Part shown: piece after piece, positions 1-9,488 of the stretch
Position numbering within the stretch: position 1 is the first letter of the stretch
Layout: each line of letters starts with the position of its first letter
NCBI RefSeq assembly: GCF_900101885.1
Contig: NZ_FNAN01000017.1
Coordinates: 160,498-224,497 of the forward strand
Length of the DNA: 64,000 nt
Origin: Dyadobacter soli
Lineage (GTDB): Bacteria > Bacteroidota > Bacteroidia > Cytophagales > Spirosomataceae
Direction: 5' to 3'
Made by a program: the position numbers and the translations under genes
Notes under the pieces: model-generated
What the model was told of the DNA's origin: nothing
Databases searched by the model: none
Seen by the model: the letters and a program-made list of their open reading frames with translations, nothing else

Positions 1-888
1 GTCAAGCTCAGCCACAGCGGGACGAGTAACTTTTGACCGAAAGTCAATCTCTTCAATAAACCATGTATTGATCGTCAGGCTTAGATCGTCGAAATGATTG
101 CTAAAAATCATGTCCTTCATAACAGGAATTTGATTGAAGGTTTTTTGTAAAAGGGCAAGATTCTGCATTGCCAGGGAGGAATCGCCAGGAATGTCCACCA
201 TATGAGAGAATTTAGATGTCAAATATTTGACAAACAGTGGCGAATTGAAATTTCGCTCAATCATGATCACTTCCAAGCGGTCGAATAGCTCGGTCGTCGC
301 CGGCGAAACATCGAAGAAACTGACTGCGTTACTAACACTGACCCAATAATCCACCTTCCCGATCGTGATCTCACCACCACGGCGATTCAAGAAAATATCA
401 CTAAATGCTCCAATCACTAGTTCTGATAGTTCCGGATTATCCCGCATAACGCCGAGGTTCCCAAGCTTACGGAAATCGTGGGCACTAGTATCAATGCTAA
501 GCATGTCCAGCGAGAGGTCTCGATCTACAAGATTTTTGTAACGCTTGATGATAAATGCAGACACACCGCCAAGACAGGAAAGAACACTTTCGAGTGCAAG
601 ACGAAAGTTGTCAGCTCTGGCCGGAATTTGATTTAAATTGTTGCTCGCAGTCTTCATCAGGCTCACCGCCGCACAGAGATACTGATTTACTGTATTTTTT
701 ATTTGCCGGTGTTTTTGTTCCTGAAAGACAAACTGTTTGAACAACAGGATTAGTCGTTTCTCTTCCTGTGTGGCTTTTTCTACGATCGCTATGGATTGTT
801 CGTCGTCCAAACTTTCCGGCTCTGTTCTCCATGGATCTAGCTCGTTAACCATTTGGTCTAACCAGTCTAAAGCATACTCATGTCCCAT
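1..888 (-). CDS. Hypothetical protein, C-terminus cut by the window edge
   Basis: An open frame runs from an ATG at 888 (minus strand) without a stop to position 1, giving at least 296 residues starting MGHEYALDWLDQMVNEL. The N-terminal 60 residues are acidic and helical. The rest is a mix of helix and short strands with no signal peptide or membrane segment. I see no catalytic motif and recognise no family. It is separated by about 160 bp from the leftward LuxR-type gene and points the same way. It could be element cargo; its C-terminus and downstream partner lie outside the window. Confidence 0.7.
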   Translation of the reverse strand, partial: MGHEYALDWLDQMVNELDPWRTEPESLDDEQSIAIVEKATQEEKRLILLFKQFVFQEQKHRQIKNTVNQYLCAAVSLMKTASNNLNQIPARADNFRLALESVLSCLGGVSAFIIKRYKNLVDRDLSLDMLSIDTSAHDFRKLGNLGVMRDNPELSELVIGAFSDIFLNRRGGEITIGKVDYWVSVSNAVSFFDVSPATTELFDRLEVIMIERNFNSPLFVKYLTSKFSHMVDIPGDSSLAMQNLALLQKTFNQIPVMKDMIFSNHFDDLSLTINTWFIEEIDFRSKVTRPAVAELD

Positions 889-1047
889 ACGCTAGTCATT
901 AATTACGTGATGAATATCTGGGACAAAACTCAGGGATTTAAGTCGCGGAAGAAATACGAGAAAACAACTATTTAAAGGTTCCGGGACTACGCAAAAAGAC
1001 GCAAATCGTCTACGCAAAAACACGTATTTCGACCTGCGTTGGTTGTA

Positions 1048-2049
1048 TTAGCCATTTTCCCAAATTTGTAGCCGGTTGAGTAGCTCGACTCGATTGGAGA
1101 CGCCGAGCTTCTCATAAACGTTTTGAATATGTTTGCTAACGGTCCGTTCGGAGATATAAAGTTCGTTGGCAATGTCCTTATATGCCTTTCCGAATCGTAC
1201 AAGGCGAACGATCTCTTTTTCGCGTGAAGTCAACCCGACTGTACTGAGATTTATCTCAAACCGCTGAGTGGGTGAGATACCGTTTGCCTCCAACTGCTGG
1301 ATCATTTGCTCGATTAAATCAAGCTTCGACAATGAGTCGCTGCCATCAGCGCTCGCGAGTTTTAACAGTTGTTCGTATTCTTCACGGCTCTCCCGTATTG
1401 AGCGCCTGATGAACAAGACTGTGATTACAATAAAGCCGACGTTCGTTAGTAAAGCTTCCGGAACCTGGTGGATCCTGAAAAACGCAAAAAATGGAAGAGA
1501 TGCCCAGGGAACGACGGCAAGATAGACTGCCGTCACTTCAAAGAAGCGCCGATCCTGGATGTCTTTCTTATACTTATCCTGAATGGATTGCTGTATTGTA
1601 TAAAGAAGTACTAACGCATAGGCAGCAGGTATGACCATGCCGTAATTGATAGCATGGTCTATATCGCCGTCGTACAGGAACTTCAAAGGAAAAATAACCG
1701 CGAAAGGTAGTAGAATGAAGAGTGGAACGCCGTAGAGCGCATGCCAACGGAGCCTATTCAGCTCAAATGCTTTATAGAAATAGAATGGAAAATATGCTCC
1801 CATCAAAAATCCCATCCCATAGGCGATGGCATATTGAACCACAATGGGCGGGCTGCTAAGATTTGGATCTGGGAAGAAGCCGCTTGCGATGTTCTTCGAA
1901 ATCAAAAAAAGAAGCAAACCAAGGTAATAAAGCCTTCGCTTATCTCTGGGATGCGATAGATAATAAAAGAATTGATACACGAACATAATCAGTTCGAGTA
2001 TGATGAACACGAGCGTCACCACGTGCATATCTGTACCTCCAACGCGCAT
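1048..2049 (-). CDS. Membrane-anchored LuxR-type transcriptional regulator
   Basis: 333 residues. Residues 1-225 hold about seven hydrophobic segments. Residues 272-333 are a LuxR/GerE helix-turn-helix, with the family signature GLTSREKEIVRLV followed by the recognition helix SERTVSKHIQNVYEKLGV. A transmembrane sensor joined directly to a LuxR output domain is common in Bacteroidota; the ligand is unknown. It starts two bases after the stop of the GNAT gene, so the two are probably cotranscribed. A GGAGGT sequence lies six bases before an in-frame ATG at 2031 (Met7), so that ATG may be the true start. A target regulon cannot be read from the sequence. Confidence 0.85.
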   Translation of the reverse strand: MRVGGTDMHVVTLVFIILELIMFVYQFFYYLSHPRDKRRLYYLGLLLFLISKNIASGFFPDPNLSSPPIVVQYAIAYGMGFLMGAYFPFYFYKAFELNRLRWHALYGVPLFILLPFAVIFPLKFLYDGDIDHAINYGMVIPAAYALVLLYTIQQSIQDKYKKDIQDRRFFEVTAVYLAVVPWASLPFFAFFRIHQVPEALLTNVGFIVITVLFIRRSIRESREEYEQLLKLASADGSDSLSKLDLIEQMIQQLEANGISPTQRFEINLSTVGLTSREKEIVRLVRFGKAYKDIANELYISERTVSKHIQNVYEKLGVSNRVELLNRLQIWENG

Positions 2050-2051
2050 TT

Positions 2052-2690
2052 CTATTGACCATTTCTAATGAGAAAGAGATTGTATCCAAAGTCTAGCTGA
2101 TTATAGACGTCGAGCCCGAACTTCTTATACCACGGCAGATTTTTGACTGTGGAAGTTTCCAAATAGATTGGTCGTTTCATTCGTTCCGACTCAGCTACAA
2201 GGTCTCGCATCAACTGTTTCCCGACGCCGTTGTTCTGGCTATCGGGGCGCACGCCAATGAACCAGAGGTAGTAGATTGGATCAGCGGGATAATTTTTCGA
2301 AATCGCCTTTTCTCGGCTAATGGCCTTGGAAATGTTTCCAAAACCAATACCATTCAAGATCAATTTGACCTCTAATAAAAGCGACTTTAAAGTTGTTTTC
2401 TTACGTTCGGGGAACGACACCAACGCACATCCCTTTTTGTCGTCCGACAGGTAGACCTTACCGAAAAGCTTGCATGTTTCGTACGAATAGTCCATCAAAG
2501 CGCGAATGCGATTGAGTCTCCGACCGTCGGACGGGATGAGATAATTTACGCTTTGATTGTCTTGAAAAGATTGGGTCAGAATGTCGATAATCAACCCTTT
2601 GTCTTTCGCTGTCGCTTCCGTCATCATCAAAGATTTTGGTGAAACAAGTCCTGTTAAACAGCGAGGAGGATCTGCGAACTTAAATAACAT
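2052..2690 (-). CDS. GNAT family N-acetyltransferase
   Basis: 212 residues. The acetyl-CoA binding motif A is seen as RPDSQNNGVGKQLMRDL after a strand reading YYLWFIGV. The C-terminal part (NLPWYKKFGLDVYNQLDFG) matches the usual GNAT end, where the substrate side closes. Family members move an acetyl group from acetyl-CoA to an amine; the substrate here is not predictable. In-frame Met codons at 2627 and 2624 could be the real start, since the first 21 residues look unlike the family. It is the first gene of a probable two-gene operon with the LuxR-type regulator. Confidence 0.8.
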   Translation of the reverse strand: MLFKFADPPRCLTGLVSPKSLMMTEATAKDKGLIIDILTQSFQDNQSVNYLIPSDGRRLNRIRALMDYSYETCKLFGKVYLSDDKKGCALVSFPERKKTTLKSLLLEVKLILNGIGFGNISKAISREKAISKNYPADPIYYLWFIGVRPDSQNNGVGKQLMRDLVAESERMKRPIYLETSTVKNLPWYKKFGLDVYNQLDFGYNLFLIRNGQ

Positions 2691-2820
2691 TTACGGAAAC
2701 CATAAAGAATTTATTAGAATTTTATTAGAATTATTTGCACGTGCGATGCGCATAAAGAGGTATCGTTGTGACTCTCAGCCTATTAATTTAAAGGTGCTTA
2801 AACTTTGAGAATAGCTGGTC

Positions 2821-4812
2821 TCAATCGTTGTTTTTTCGAACAATTAGGTGTTGTAGTGAAGGATCTTCAAGAATACGCCGCATTTCAGACTGCACTATTT
2901 CATCCACTTCTCTTTTAATTTGAAGGTAATTCTGCTGGACGATATTCGAGTCAACGTGACGTACGATTGGCAATTGAGAACTATCATCTTTTGCACTTGC
3001 AGTTTGGGTCGGTGTCGTGAATTTCGCATGAAAACCTTTCAGGTCTATCCGCTGGTCAGGGTTGTCTGCGACAAAACCCACGAACTCCCCGGAGCTTAAT
3101 GAAGCAATGGTGGAGGGAGGAATTGCCAATTCCAATTGCTGCGATTTGCTAACAGACGTGTCCATTCTGTTAATTGAAAGTCCCGTCCGATCCTGCATAA
3201 TTTTCCCGAAACGTTCCGACAGTTGCTTGGCAGTTTCGCCACTCACTTGCCCACTTATGACATTTCCTGTAATGTTCATGATCACCTCGGCATACTCCCG
3301 GCCATAATCTTTCTTAAGCTGACTGAAATCCTGAATGCCGATTGTAGTCGCGACCTTATTGGACCTGGCAGTTGCGATAAGCGTGTCCATGTTATTCAGG
3401 TATACGGTGGGGAACTCGTCAAAGACAAGACTGCATTTCAGCCGTTTGGGTTGATTAACCAGTTTGACCAGGCGCGTAATATATAAGGAAAGCACAGCCC
3501 CGTAGGTCTGAATTTTCTGTGGGTTATTGCCCATACACAAGATTTTGGGATGCTCTGGATTATTAATATCCAGGGAGAAATCATTACCCGATAATACATA
3601 ATAAAGCTGCGGAGAAGCCAATCGAGCAAGGGCGATTTTGGTCGACCCAATTTGACCTTCCAATTGCTGCATGGCTTCGTTGAGATACGCAGTTACAAAA
3701 GGATTGACGAAAACTTCGATCTCCTTTTCCGCACGTAAAATGGTAAAAAGGCGATCGTAATCCATCTGCATGAGTTCAATCACATGAGGTAGCGTACAGT
3801 ATTCGCCGCCCTGGTATCGGCGCAAGAACCATATCACCGCAGTCATAAAGTTGATTGATGATTCCACGAAGAAATCACCCTGTCGCTTGATCCATTCGCG
3901 GTTTAATCCCATTAGTATTGTTCTCGCTGACTCTACCGCGTCGGTGATATCAGTCATGCTTTCAGCATCCAATGGGTTACACCTGTGACTTCGGGAAAGA
4001 TCGTCAAAATTGATTGTATAGAACTCAGGGCTAACCTCATAATGCTGCTTGTTCTCGGCCCAAGCGCGGTACGCTAAGATCGACAAATCGTTGTATTTGA
4101 AATCATAAACAAACATGGAATAGCCCTTGGCGATGTGCTGAGCGATCACGTGCCGGAAAACAAAATGGGTTTTTCCAGAACCCGGCGAGCCGCAAACTAA
4201 TAGCCCTCGAAATGGATTGATTATATTGATCCAACTCCCTCGGAATCTGTTCCTATATCTGTATTCGGCGGATAAATTGATTGAAAACTCATTCTCAATG
4301 CGGTCTTCAAATTGCGGAAAGGTCTCACTGTACTTGTTGAAAATATCATTGCTCAGTCGGCTTCTGATAATTTTCGAAAATTGGCTGCCACCCGAAAGAA
4401 TCATCAGAAAACCAGCCGAACAGACCAGAATATACAATATTGTCAGAGCTGTGTTGGGAATCAAAAGCCTGAGTATTAATGTGCTTATGAAATACAACAA
4501 TAGGCCCGACGCTAATTGTACAAAGCCACTCCTTGAATTGACGTTCTCGCTTTTCTTACCTTTGATACCCACCAAAGAAATAAGTAAAAATCCCAGCGCA
4601 ATGGCCTTCGATTTCAACGGTGATGATAGTAGACCAGAGCGTGCTATTTTGTCTAAAATCCTGTCGGAGATAGACGATGTAAGCTCCCATTCAAAGAATG
4701 CCTGATAGCAGAAAAAGTAAAAATGAAGAGCCAGCACTGTAAGGCTGACCAATCTCGTCATATCAGTAATCTTCCGAAGACTCTGATCGTTTTCACCAGT
4801 ATTTGAAGCCAT
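2821..4812 (-). CDS. mobC: Type IV coupling protein (MobC/TraG-VirD4 family)
   Basis: 663 residues. Four hydrophobic segments at about 20-41, 68-83, 98-118 and 122-139 anchor it in the inner membrane. The Walker A motif is GSPGSGKTH at 208-216 and the Walker B motif is LVFDEFPTVYL near 460. The C-terminal part (FSQLKKDYGREYAEVIMNITGN) matches the TraG/VirD4 family. These proteins bring the relaxase-DNA complex to the type IV secretion channel. It follows the relaxase gene by 14 bases, in the order mobA-mobB-mobC typical of Bacteroidota elements. It lies about 21 kb from the tra operon and points the other way. Confidence 0.93.
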   Translation of the reverse strand: MASNTGENDQSLRKITDMTRLVSLTVLALHFYFFCYQAFFEWELTSSISDRILDKIARSGLLSSPLKSKAIALGFLLISLVGIKGKKSENVNSRSGFVQLASGLLLYFISTLILRLLIPNTALTILYILVCSAGFLMILSGGSQFSKIIRSRLSNDIFNKYSETFPQFEDRIENEFSINLSAEYRYRNRFRGSWINIINPFRGLLVCGSPGSGKTHFVFRHVIAQHIAKGYSMFVYDFKYNDLSILAYRAWAENKQHYEVSPEFYTINFDDLSRSHRCNPLDAESMTDITDAVESARTILMGLNREWIKRQGDFFVESSINFMTAVIWFLRRYQGGEYCTLPHVIELMQMDYDRLFTILRAEKEIEVFVNPFVTAYLNEAMQQLEGQIGSTKIALARLASPQLYYVLSGNDFSLDINNPEHPKILCMGNNPQKIQTYGAVLSLYITRLVKLVNQPKRLKCSLVFDEFPTVYLNNMDTLIATARSNKVATTIGIQDFSQLKKDYGREYAEVIMNITGNVISGQVSGETAKQLSERFGKIMQDRTGLSINRMDTSVSKSQQLELAIPPSTIASLSSGEFVGFVADNPDQRIDLKGFHAKFTTPTQTASAKDDSSQLPIVRHVDSNIVQQNYLQIKREVDEIVQSEMRRILEDPSLQHLIVRKNND

Positions 4813-4826
4813 ATTGATTCGCTATT

Positions 4827-6119
4827 TTAGAGTTGTTGAGACAGACGAGACAGACCTTTTTTCTTTTTACGTCGTTTCGAGCGTAACTGGCTCGGCGTCG
4901 AGCCATCCTGTTTTGCAGGATCAAAGAGCACATCGGCGGCATTTATCTCACTGCTGCTAGGCCGTAAATCGCCGCCGTAAAATCCACCGAGAGCTTCATT
5001 TCTATTGGCATTGGCGGGGTCTGCGGAAAGTTTCTGCCGGTTTAGATGTTCGTAAGCAGGACGGTTTTCATGAGGCGCGCATCGCTCTTGAATGGCCTTT
5101 GCGCTATAACTTTTTCCCAGAGAGCTGCCGTTGAATACGGATCGTGTTCTGTGGTCTACGTAGGTGATTCCGTAAATCTGGCCAGCATCATTCTGCCGAA
5201 TTACTGTTTCGATCCCTTCTCTCCTTAGCTGGCTTGTGAGCTTTTCCAAAGTGGTATTGGCCTTCCCGAGCAGAGCAAAATCGATCGTATTTTTGACTCG
5301 GTTCTTATCGGGTTGGCGCTTCTGCTCATTTGCCTCGAAGCGCTCCAATAAATTTTTTAACGTCGGCTTCTGTGCGAAATCGCTTGCTTTAATGGGAACG
5401 CCGACTCGCTCACCTCGCTCATTGATAAGCCGGTAATTCAAGCCTCCTTTTTTGTAAGTCCTGGAATCCTCACTGCCCCTGTCGGCAGCTACGTTGAACT
5501 GATTTAAGACAGCATTTAACTCTGGAATGGATGTGAATTTGTACTGATCTATCACGCCCGAGAGCACATTAGATATGGCCCTTTTTGTTTCAGTCTTACC
5601 ATAATTGGCCTTGACCATCGCTGGCCTAATCACGAAGGAATCTCTTTTTCGCTCATCAGCTTTCACTAAATTGAAGTCGATTTCAATCTGCTTTCTTGCT
5701 TTCTCTGACTGGTTTCTTCCGATGTTTTGAGTCTCAATCCGACGACCGTCTGCCGCAATTTTTACCGACACAATATGGATGTGTGGGTGACCAGAATCAT
5801 GGTGTTGATACACGAGAAACGGTTGGTTTCCAAAGCCGATCTTGTCCATATAAGACTGCGAAATCTCTTTTAAATCTGACTGGGAAAGTTGCTCTGATGG
5901 GTCGAAGTTCAAAGAGATATGGACTGCATTTCGGGTGACATTCTCATTCAGGGCAGCAAGTTTTAACAGCATATTTAGCCGTTGCTTCTCCGATAAATTG
6001 ATCGCTTCGTCGGGATAATTTGCTGCCATAATGCACTCTGCAATACCTTCTTTCAGCTTGTTCTCATTGTAGTGAAACGTCTGCCTGATCGAGTTACCTG
6101 TCTTAATTATTGCAACCAT
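4827..6119 (-). CDS. mobB: Relaxase MobB
   Basis: 430 residues. The metal-binding motif HPHIH (His111, 113, 115) follows a strand reading FLVYQHHDSG, as in MobB/MOBP-type relaxases. A candidate catalytic Tyr is in the N-terminal segment FHYNENKLKEG. Such enzymes nick one strand at oriT and stay bound to the 5' end during transfer. The C-terminus is rich in Arg and Lys, a usual DNA-binding tail. The start overlaps the end of mobA by 13 bases, showing translational coupling. The hairpin-rich DNA upstream of mobA is the likely substrate region. Confidence 0.93.
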   Translation of the reverse strand: MVAIIKTGNSIRQTFHYNENKLKEGIAECIMAANYPDEAINLSEKQRLNMLLKLAALNENVTRNAVHISLNFDPSEQLSQSDLKEISQSYMDKIGFGNQPFLVYQHHDSGHPHIHIVSVKIAADGRRIETQNIGRNQSEKARKQIEIDFNLVKADERKRDSFVIRPAMVKANYGKTETKRAISNVLSGVIDQYKFTSIPELNAVLNQFNVAADRGSEDSRTYKKGGLNYRLINERGERVGVPIKASDFAQKPTLKNLLERFEANEQKRQPDKNRVKNTIDFALLGKANTTLEKLTSQLRREGIETVIRQNDAGQIYGITYVDHRTRSVFNGSSLGKSYSAKAIQERCAPHENRPAYEHLNRQKLSADPANANRNEALGGFYGGDLRPSSSEINAADVLFDPAKQDGSTPSQLRSKRRKKKKGLSRLSQQL

Positions 6120-6496
6120 GTTTTCGCTGCTTTACTGATCTCCAACTGGATGGTTTCAATCATTTTTAAGACTGCTTTTTTGTCCTGCTCATACTCGGTT
6201 AACCAGGAACTGTATTCGCTGATTTGCGAGAGCGTTTGAAGCCTCTTGACTGCCTGATTAAAGTTGTTACCAATAGCTGAAAGTTCTCGGCGAAGCTCTA
6301 TCAATGTTGACATTAGCAAGTCCAGGGACTCATTGCGATAATTGACCGTAATGGGCTCGGACAGTATAATTTTCCTTGCGTAGTCACTGATCTTACGACA
6401 GGTTGTTCGTTGTACTTTTCTTCGAATCAACTCACTTTCTGTGGTCGTCAACCGGATATGAAGCCACTTATTTCGGTTCTCCTCTGTCTTTTCCAT
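6107..6496 (-). CDS. mobA: Relaxosome accessory protein MobA (MobC-like fold)
   Basis: 129 residues. The N-terminal part (WLHIRLTTTESELIRRKVQ, then RKISDYARKIIL) has the pattern of a ribbon-helix-helix domain. A long helix follows, with LRRELSAIGNNFNQAVKRL, which is the classic signature of bacterial mobilisation proteins. It should bind oriT and help the relaxase nick. It is the first gene of the leftward mob operon, and the hairpin region at 6543-6608 lies directly upstream. Confidence 0.88.
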   Translation of the reverse strand: MEKTEENRNKWLHIRLTTTESELIRRKVQRTTCRKISDYARKIILSEPITVNYRNESLDLLMSTLIELRRELSAIGNNFNQAVKRLQTLSQISEYSSWLTEYEQDKKAVLKMIETIQLEISKAAKTWLQ

Positions 6497-6542
6497 ACCT
6501 GTATTTGATTGATGTTTTTGTGTCTGATTTTACGATACCCCC

Positions 6543-6608
6543 GCCAGCGACTTCGGAGCGCTTGGGCGGCCAGATCCTAAGGTTGTGATACAACCTGACA
6601 TCTGGCCG
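6543..6608. other. Candidate origin of transfer (two adjacent hairpins)
   Basis: The 183-bp gap between mobA and the primase-like gene holds two hairpins. The first pairs GCCAGCG with CGCTTGGGC (one bulged base) around 6543-6567. The second is longer: arms CGGCCAGAT (6567-6575) and ATCTGGCCG (6600-6608) enclose a perfect inner stem, AGGTTGT (6580-6586) with ACAACCT (6590-6596). Position next to mobA-mobB and this nested symmetry fit an oriT. There is no T-run, so a simple terminator is less likely. The nic site cannot be placed. Confidence 0.5.
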
Positions 6609-6679
6609 ATTGCGGTTAAGAGGCAATCCTCCGGATTTTTGATAGGCTCGCTTTTCGAAAGATCTGATTATGGCTGAGA

Positions 6680-7576
6680 TCAGAAATCATTTTCCGGAGT
6701 CTTACTAATGAGCCATTCGTTAAGGTCTTTGAACCCCTCATAGAGCGGACTTCCATCCTTGTACTTTTCGCTGATCTCCCTAGCGGACGAGCTGCACTTA
6801 AAACCGGCAGTATCGCGGTCGAGGTAAAGGTTAATTTGCTCGTGTCTTTCCAGGAAATCTTTAGACCGGCCAAAAAAGGAGACTGAGTTTAGGATCACAT
6901 AGTCTTCCCGCATCTCGCTGGCGTTTGCCGTGATGGTTTTATAGGATAAAAAATCAAAGAATCCTTCGAAGACAGATACCACTGACGCTCCGTTTTGAAT
7001 CGTGGTTATATCCTTGGGACTGCTGGCAACTTTGGCAAAAGAATTACGCAGTTCATAGCCACCTGAATCATTTTTTAAACCAACAGCGAAATACTTTCGC
7101 TCTCGTACTTTGTAATAGATCTGCTGGCAGTAACGGGCAGCAATTTCTCCTGGGATGCATCGTGACGAAATGTACCGTATTAACGACGGGCTCGTCAAGA
7201 CACCACTAGAAAGGATCTCAATATTCCGTCGGCTCACAGTCGAGATGTTCGGAGCCGTATGTGTTGTCGGTTGATGAAATGATAGATAATCTGAAAAAAT
7301 CCTGACGACTTCACGAACTGAACATTGATAGAACGTTACTGCGAAATCCACCAGATTTCCTCCCACGCCAATTCCGTGATCATACCAACGGTTCAATTGC
7401 CGATTCACTTTGAATGAGGCCGTCCATTCATTTCTGAATGGCGACAAATACCAATGGTCGACATTCCTGATATTGACTGGTTCAAACCCGAGCTCAAACA
7501 AGTAGTCAACCATATCAAACTCTTTGATTTTAGCCAACGTTAATAGTTGACATTGCTCCCTCGCTCTATCCCACAT
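6680..7576 (-). CDS. Toprim domain primase-like protein (CHC2-type N-terminus)
   Basis: 298 residues. The N-terminal 100 residues follow the layout of a DnaG-type zinc-binding domain (SPFRNEWTASFKVN, then WYDHGIGVGGNLVDF), but the usual metal-binding cysteines are absent. The C-terminal half is a Toprim domain, with Glu204 in SVFEGFFDFLS and the DxD pair Asp253/Asp255 in YLDRDTAG. Proteins of this kind sit beside mob genes in Bacteroidota elements and probably prime the transferred strand. The gene is upstream of mobA and points the same way, across the oriT candidate. Confidence 0.82.
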   Translation of the reverse strand: MWDRAREQCQLLTLAKIKEFDMVDYLFELGFEPVNIRNVDHWYLSPFRNEWTASFKVNRQLNRWYDHGIGVGGNLVDFAVTFYQCSVREVVRIFSDYLSFHQPTTHTAPNISTVSRRNIEILSSGVLTSPSLIRYISSRCIPGEIAARYCQQIYYKVRERKYFAVGLKNDSGGYELRNSFAKVASSPKDITTIQNGASVVSVFEGFFDFLSYKTITANASEMREDYVILNSVSFFGRSKDFLERHEQINLYLDRDTAGFKCSSSAREISEKYKDGSPLYEGFKDLNEWLISKTPENDF

Positions 7577-7642
7577 TTCAGTCGTTATTTAGTTCGTATT
7601 GGCGAAAATAAAGAGGCTGAAATTCAGACACCTATCCTATGT

Positions 7643-7657
7643 AAATTCTCCCTAGGA
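7643..7657. repeat. Imperfect repeat, copy 1 (pair with 10000-10014)
   Basis: The 15-mer AAATTCTCCCTAGGA recurs with one change at 10000-10014, and the similarity extends over about 25 bases (20 identical). The two copies bracket the ExoIII, AraC and SnoaL-like genes. They could be operators for the AraC protein or traces of an insertion event. Confidence 0.35.
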
Positions 7658-7750
7658 ACAACCAAGCTGGAAATGCGCCGCGTCTGTCAAAGTTGGCAAA
7701 CTTGTCTGGTCTAATTTTTCTGGTCAAAAACATAGCTAACACAGTTTCAA

Positions 7751-8536
7751 ATGAAGATTGCGACTTTCAATATCAACGGCGTTAATGGCCGCCTTCCGGT
7801 TCTGTTAAAATGGCTCGAAGAAGCTAAGCCTGACGTTGTGTGTTTGCAAGAATTGAAAGCGCCGCAAGACAAGTTTCCGGAGCGGGCGTTGTTGGATGCA
7901 GGATACAATTCCATTTGGCATGGGCAAAAAATGTGGAACGGCGTCGCAATACTTTCAAAGGAGCTCCCACTACAAGAAGTTCGAAACTCGCTTCCAGGCG
8001 ATGACAGTGATTTGCATAGCCGGTACATCGAAGCGATCGTCGGCAGGATGCTGGTTTGTTGCCTTTATTTGCCAAACGGAAACCCTGCGCCGGGACCAAA
8101 GTTCAATTATAAAATGGCGTGGTTTAAGCGATTAAAGAAACATGCGAAATATCTGTTGTCGGAGGAAGTTCCGGTGGTACTGGCAGGTGATTACAATGTC
8201 ATTCCAACAGAAAAGGATGTTTACAAACCTGAGCGATGGGCGGATAATGCATTGTTTTTCCCGGAGCCTCGCAAAGCTTATAAGGAATTGGTCGGCCAAG
8301 GGTGGATCGATTCGATCAGGCATCTGCATCCAGACGAAACTATTTATACTTTCTGGGACTATCTTAGAAATGCCTACGGACGGGATGCCGGTCTCCGCTT
8401 AGATCATTTACTTTTGAGTCCGCAAATCGCTCCGCGTCTGGTCGCGGCGGGCGTGGATAAACACGTCCGCGGCTGGGAAAAGTCCAGCGACCACGCACCT
8501 ACGTGGATTATTTTAGCGGATGAAGAAGAAACATAG
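7751..8536 (+). CDS. xth: Exodeoxyribonuclease III
   Basis: 261 residues, the usual length for the family. Motifs of the ExoIII/AP-endonuclease fold appear in order: TFNINGVNGR at the start, Glu34 in CLQELKAP, GDYNV near 150, LDHLLLS, and SDHAPT near the end with the catalytic His. The enzyme cuts at abasic sites and degrades one strand of duplex DNA during base excision repair. It is monocistronic or cotranscribed with the AraC gene eight bases downstream. It lies inside the mobile element and is therefore probably an extra copy beside a chromosomal one. Confidence 0.93.
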   Translation: MKIATFNINGVNGRLPVLLKWLEEAKPDVVCLQELKAPQDKFPERALLDAGYNSIWHGQKMWNGVAILSKELPLQEVRNSLPGDDSDLHSRYIEAIVGRMLVCCLYLPNGNPAPGPKFNYKMAWFKRLKKHAKYLLSEEVPVVLAGDYNVIPTEKDVYKPERWADNALFFPEPRKAYKELVGQGWIDSIRHLHPDETIYTFWDYLRNAYGRDAGLRLDHLLLSPQIAPRLVAAGVDKHVRGWEKSSDHAPTWIILADEEET

Positions 8537-8544
8537 ATTTCCAA

Positions 8545-9417
8545 ATGAATACTTACAACTTGCCTGATGATCTTTTAGATGACGGTCCATCGCAGTCGGA
8601 TGAGGTCGCGATCCGTTTTTACAATTCCGATCGCAATTCAGTCAAAAACAGGATTGTCCTCAATCAGAATATGATTAACGTTCTTGTTAGCGGAACGAAG
8701 ACGATCATTTATCCGGATGCGACGGCAGTAGTTCAGGCTGGCGAGCTGGTTGTCCTGTCTACCGGGAATGTGCTTGCATCCGAGCTGCTTGTCGGGACGG
8801 ATCGGTTTACAAGTGTTCTCTTTTATTTTAGCAATGAAGTGTTTAACCGTTTCCTGATCAAATATGAGCATTTAATAAAAGGCAATACTCCGACAGCAAG
8901 CAGGCAACCTTTTTTGATTTTCAAACAGGACAGCTTTATAAGCCACTTCATTACGTCGCTGATGTCCTTGCTCAGCTGTGGCGGTACATTGCCCGCTGAA
9001 GTCCGGCAACTTCGGATCGAAGAGCTGTTGTTATATATGCTTCATGCCGATCCTCAAAGGTTTCACTCCATTCAAATCATCACACGCGATCGACAGCAAT
9101 TGCAGATCAAGAAAGTGGTCGAAAGTCAGATCGGTCAGCCGACTACGGTGGATGACCTGGCATTTCTCTGCCACATGAGCACTTCGACATTCAAAAGGAA
9201 GTTTAACGAGATCTATCAAACATCACCTCAAAAATGGCTGCTCGCCAAAAGACTCGAACTGGCCGCCGACTTATTGAGATCTTACGATGAAAGCCCTTCC
9301 GGCATTTATATGAAAGTCGGTTATCAAAATCATTCAAGCTTTTCGGAAGCATTCCGGAACCACTTTGGCAGCACGCCCAGCGACTACCAGCAAATGTATT
9401 TGAACGTTTCGCCGTAG
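8545..9417 (+). CDS. AraC family transcriptional regulator
   Basis: 290 residues. Residues 1-180 form a cupin-like sensing part with strands such as VLVSGTKTIIYPDATAVVQAGELVVLS. Residues 190-287 hold two helix-turn-helix units, with the signature FKRKFNEIYQTSPQKWLLAKRL followed by VGYQNHSSFSEAFRNHFG. This matches AraC/XylS activators of the kind with an AraC_N-type cupin. It starts eight bases after xth. Its target may be the SnoaL-like gene just downstream. Confidence 0.9.
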   Translation: MNTYNLPDDLLDDGPSQSDEVAIRFYNSDRNSVKNRIVLNQNMINVLVSGTKTIIYPDATAVVQAGELVVLSTGNVLASELLVGTDRFTSVLFYFSNEVFNRFLIKYEHLIKGNTPTASRQPFLIFKQDSFISHFITSLMSLLSCGGTLPAEVRQLRIEELLLYMLHADPQRFHSIQIITRDRQQLQIKKVVESQIGQPTTVDDLAFLCHMSTSTFKRKFNEIYQTSPQKWLLAKRLELAADLLRSYDESPSGIYMKVGYQNHSSFSEAFRNHFGSTPSDYQQMYLNVSP

Positions 9418-9488
9418 ATCTTGGCCGTCTATCCCTAACACCCTCGCTGGGCGCAACGGTACTTTTGGACCATCAAACAAACATAGCA

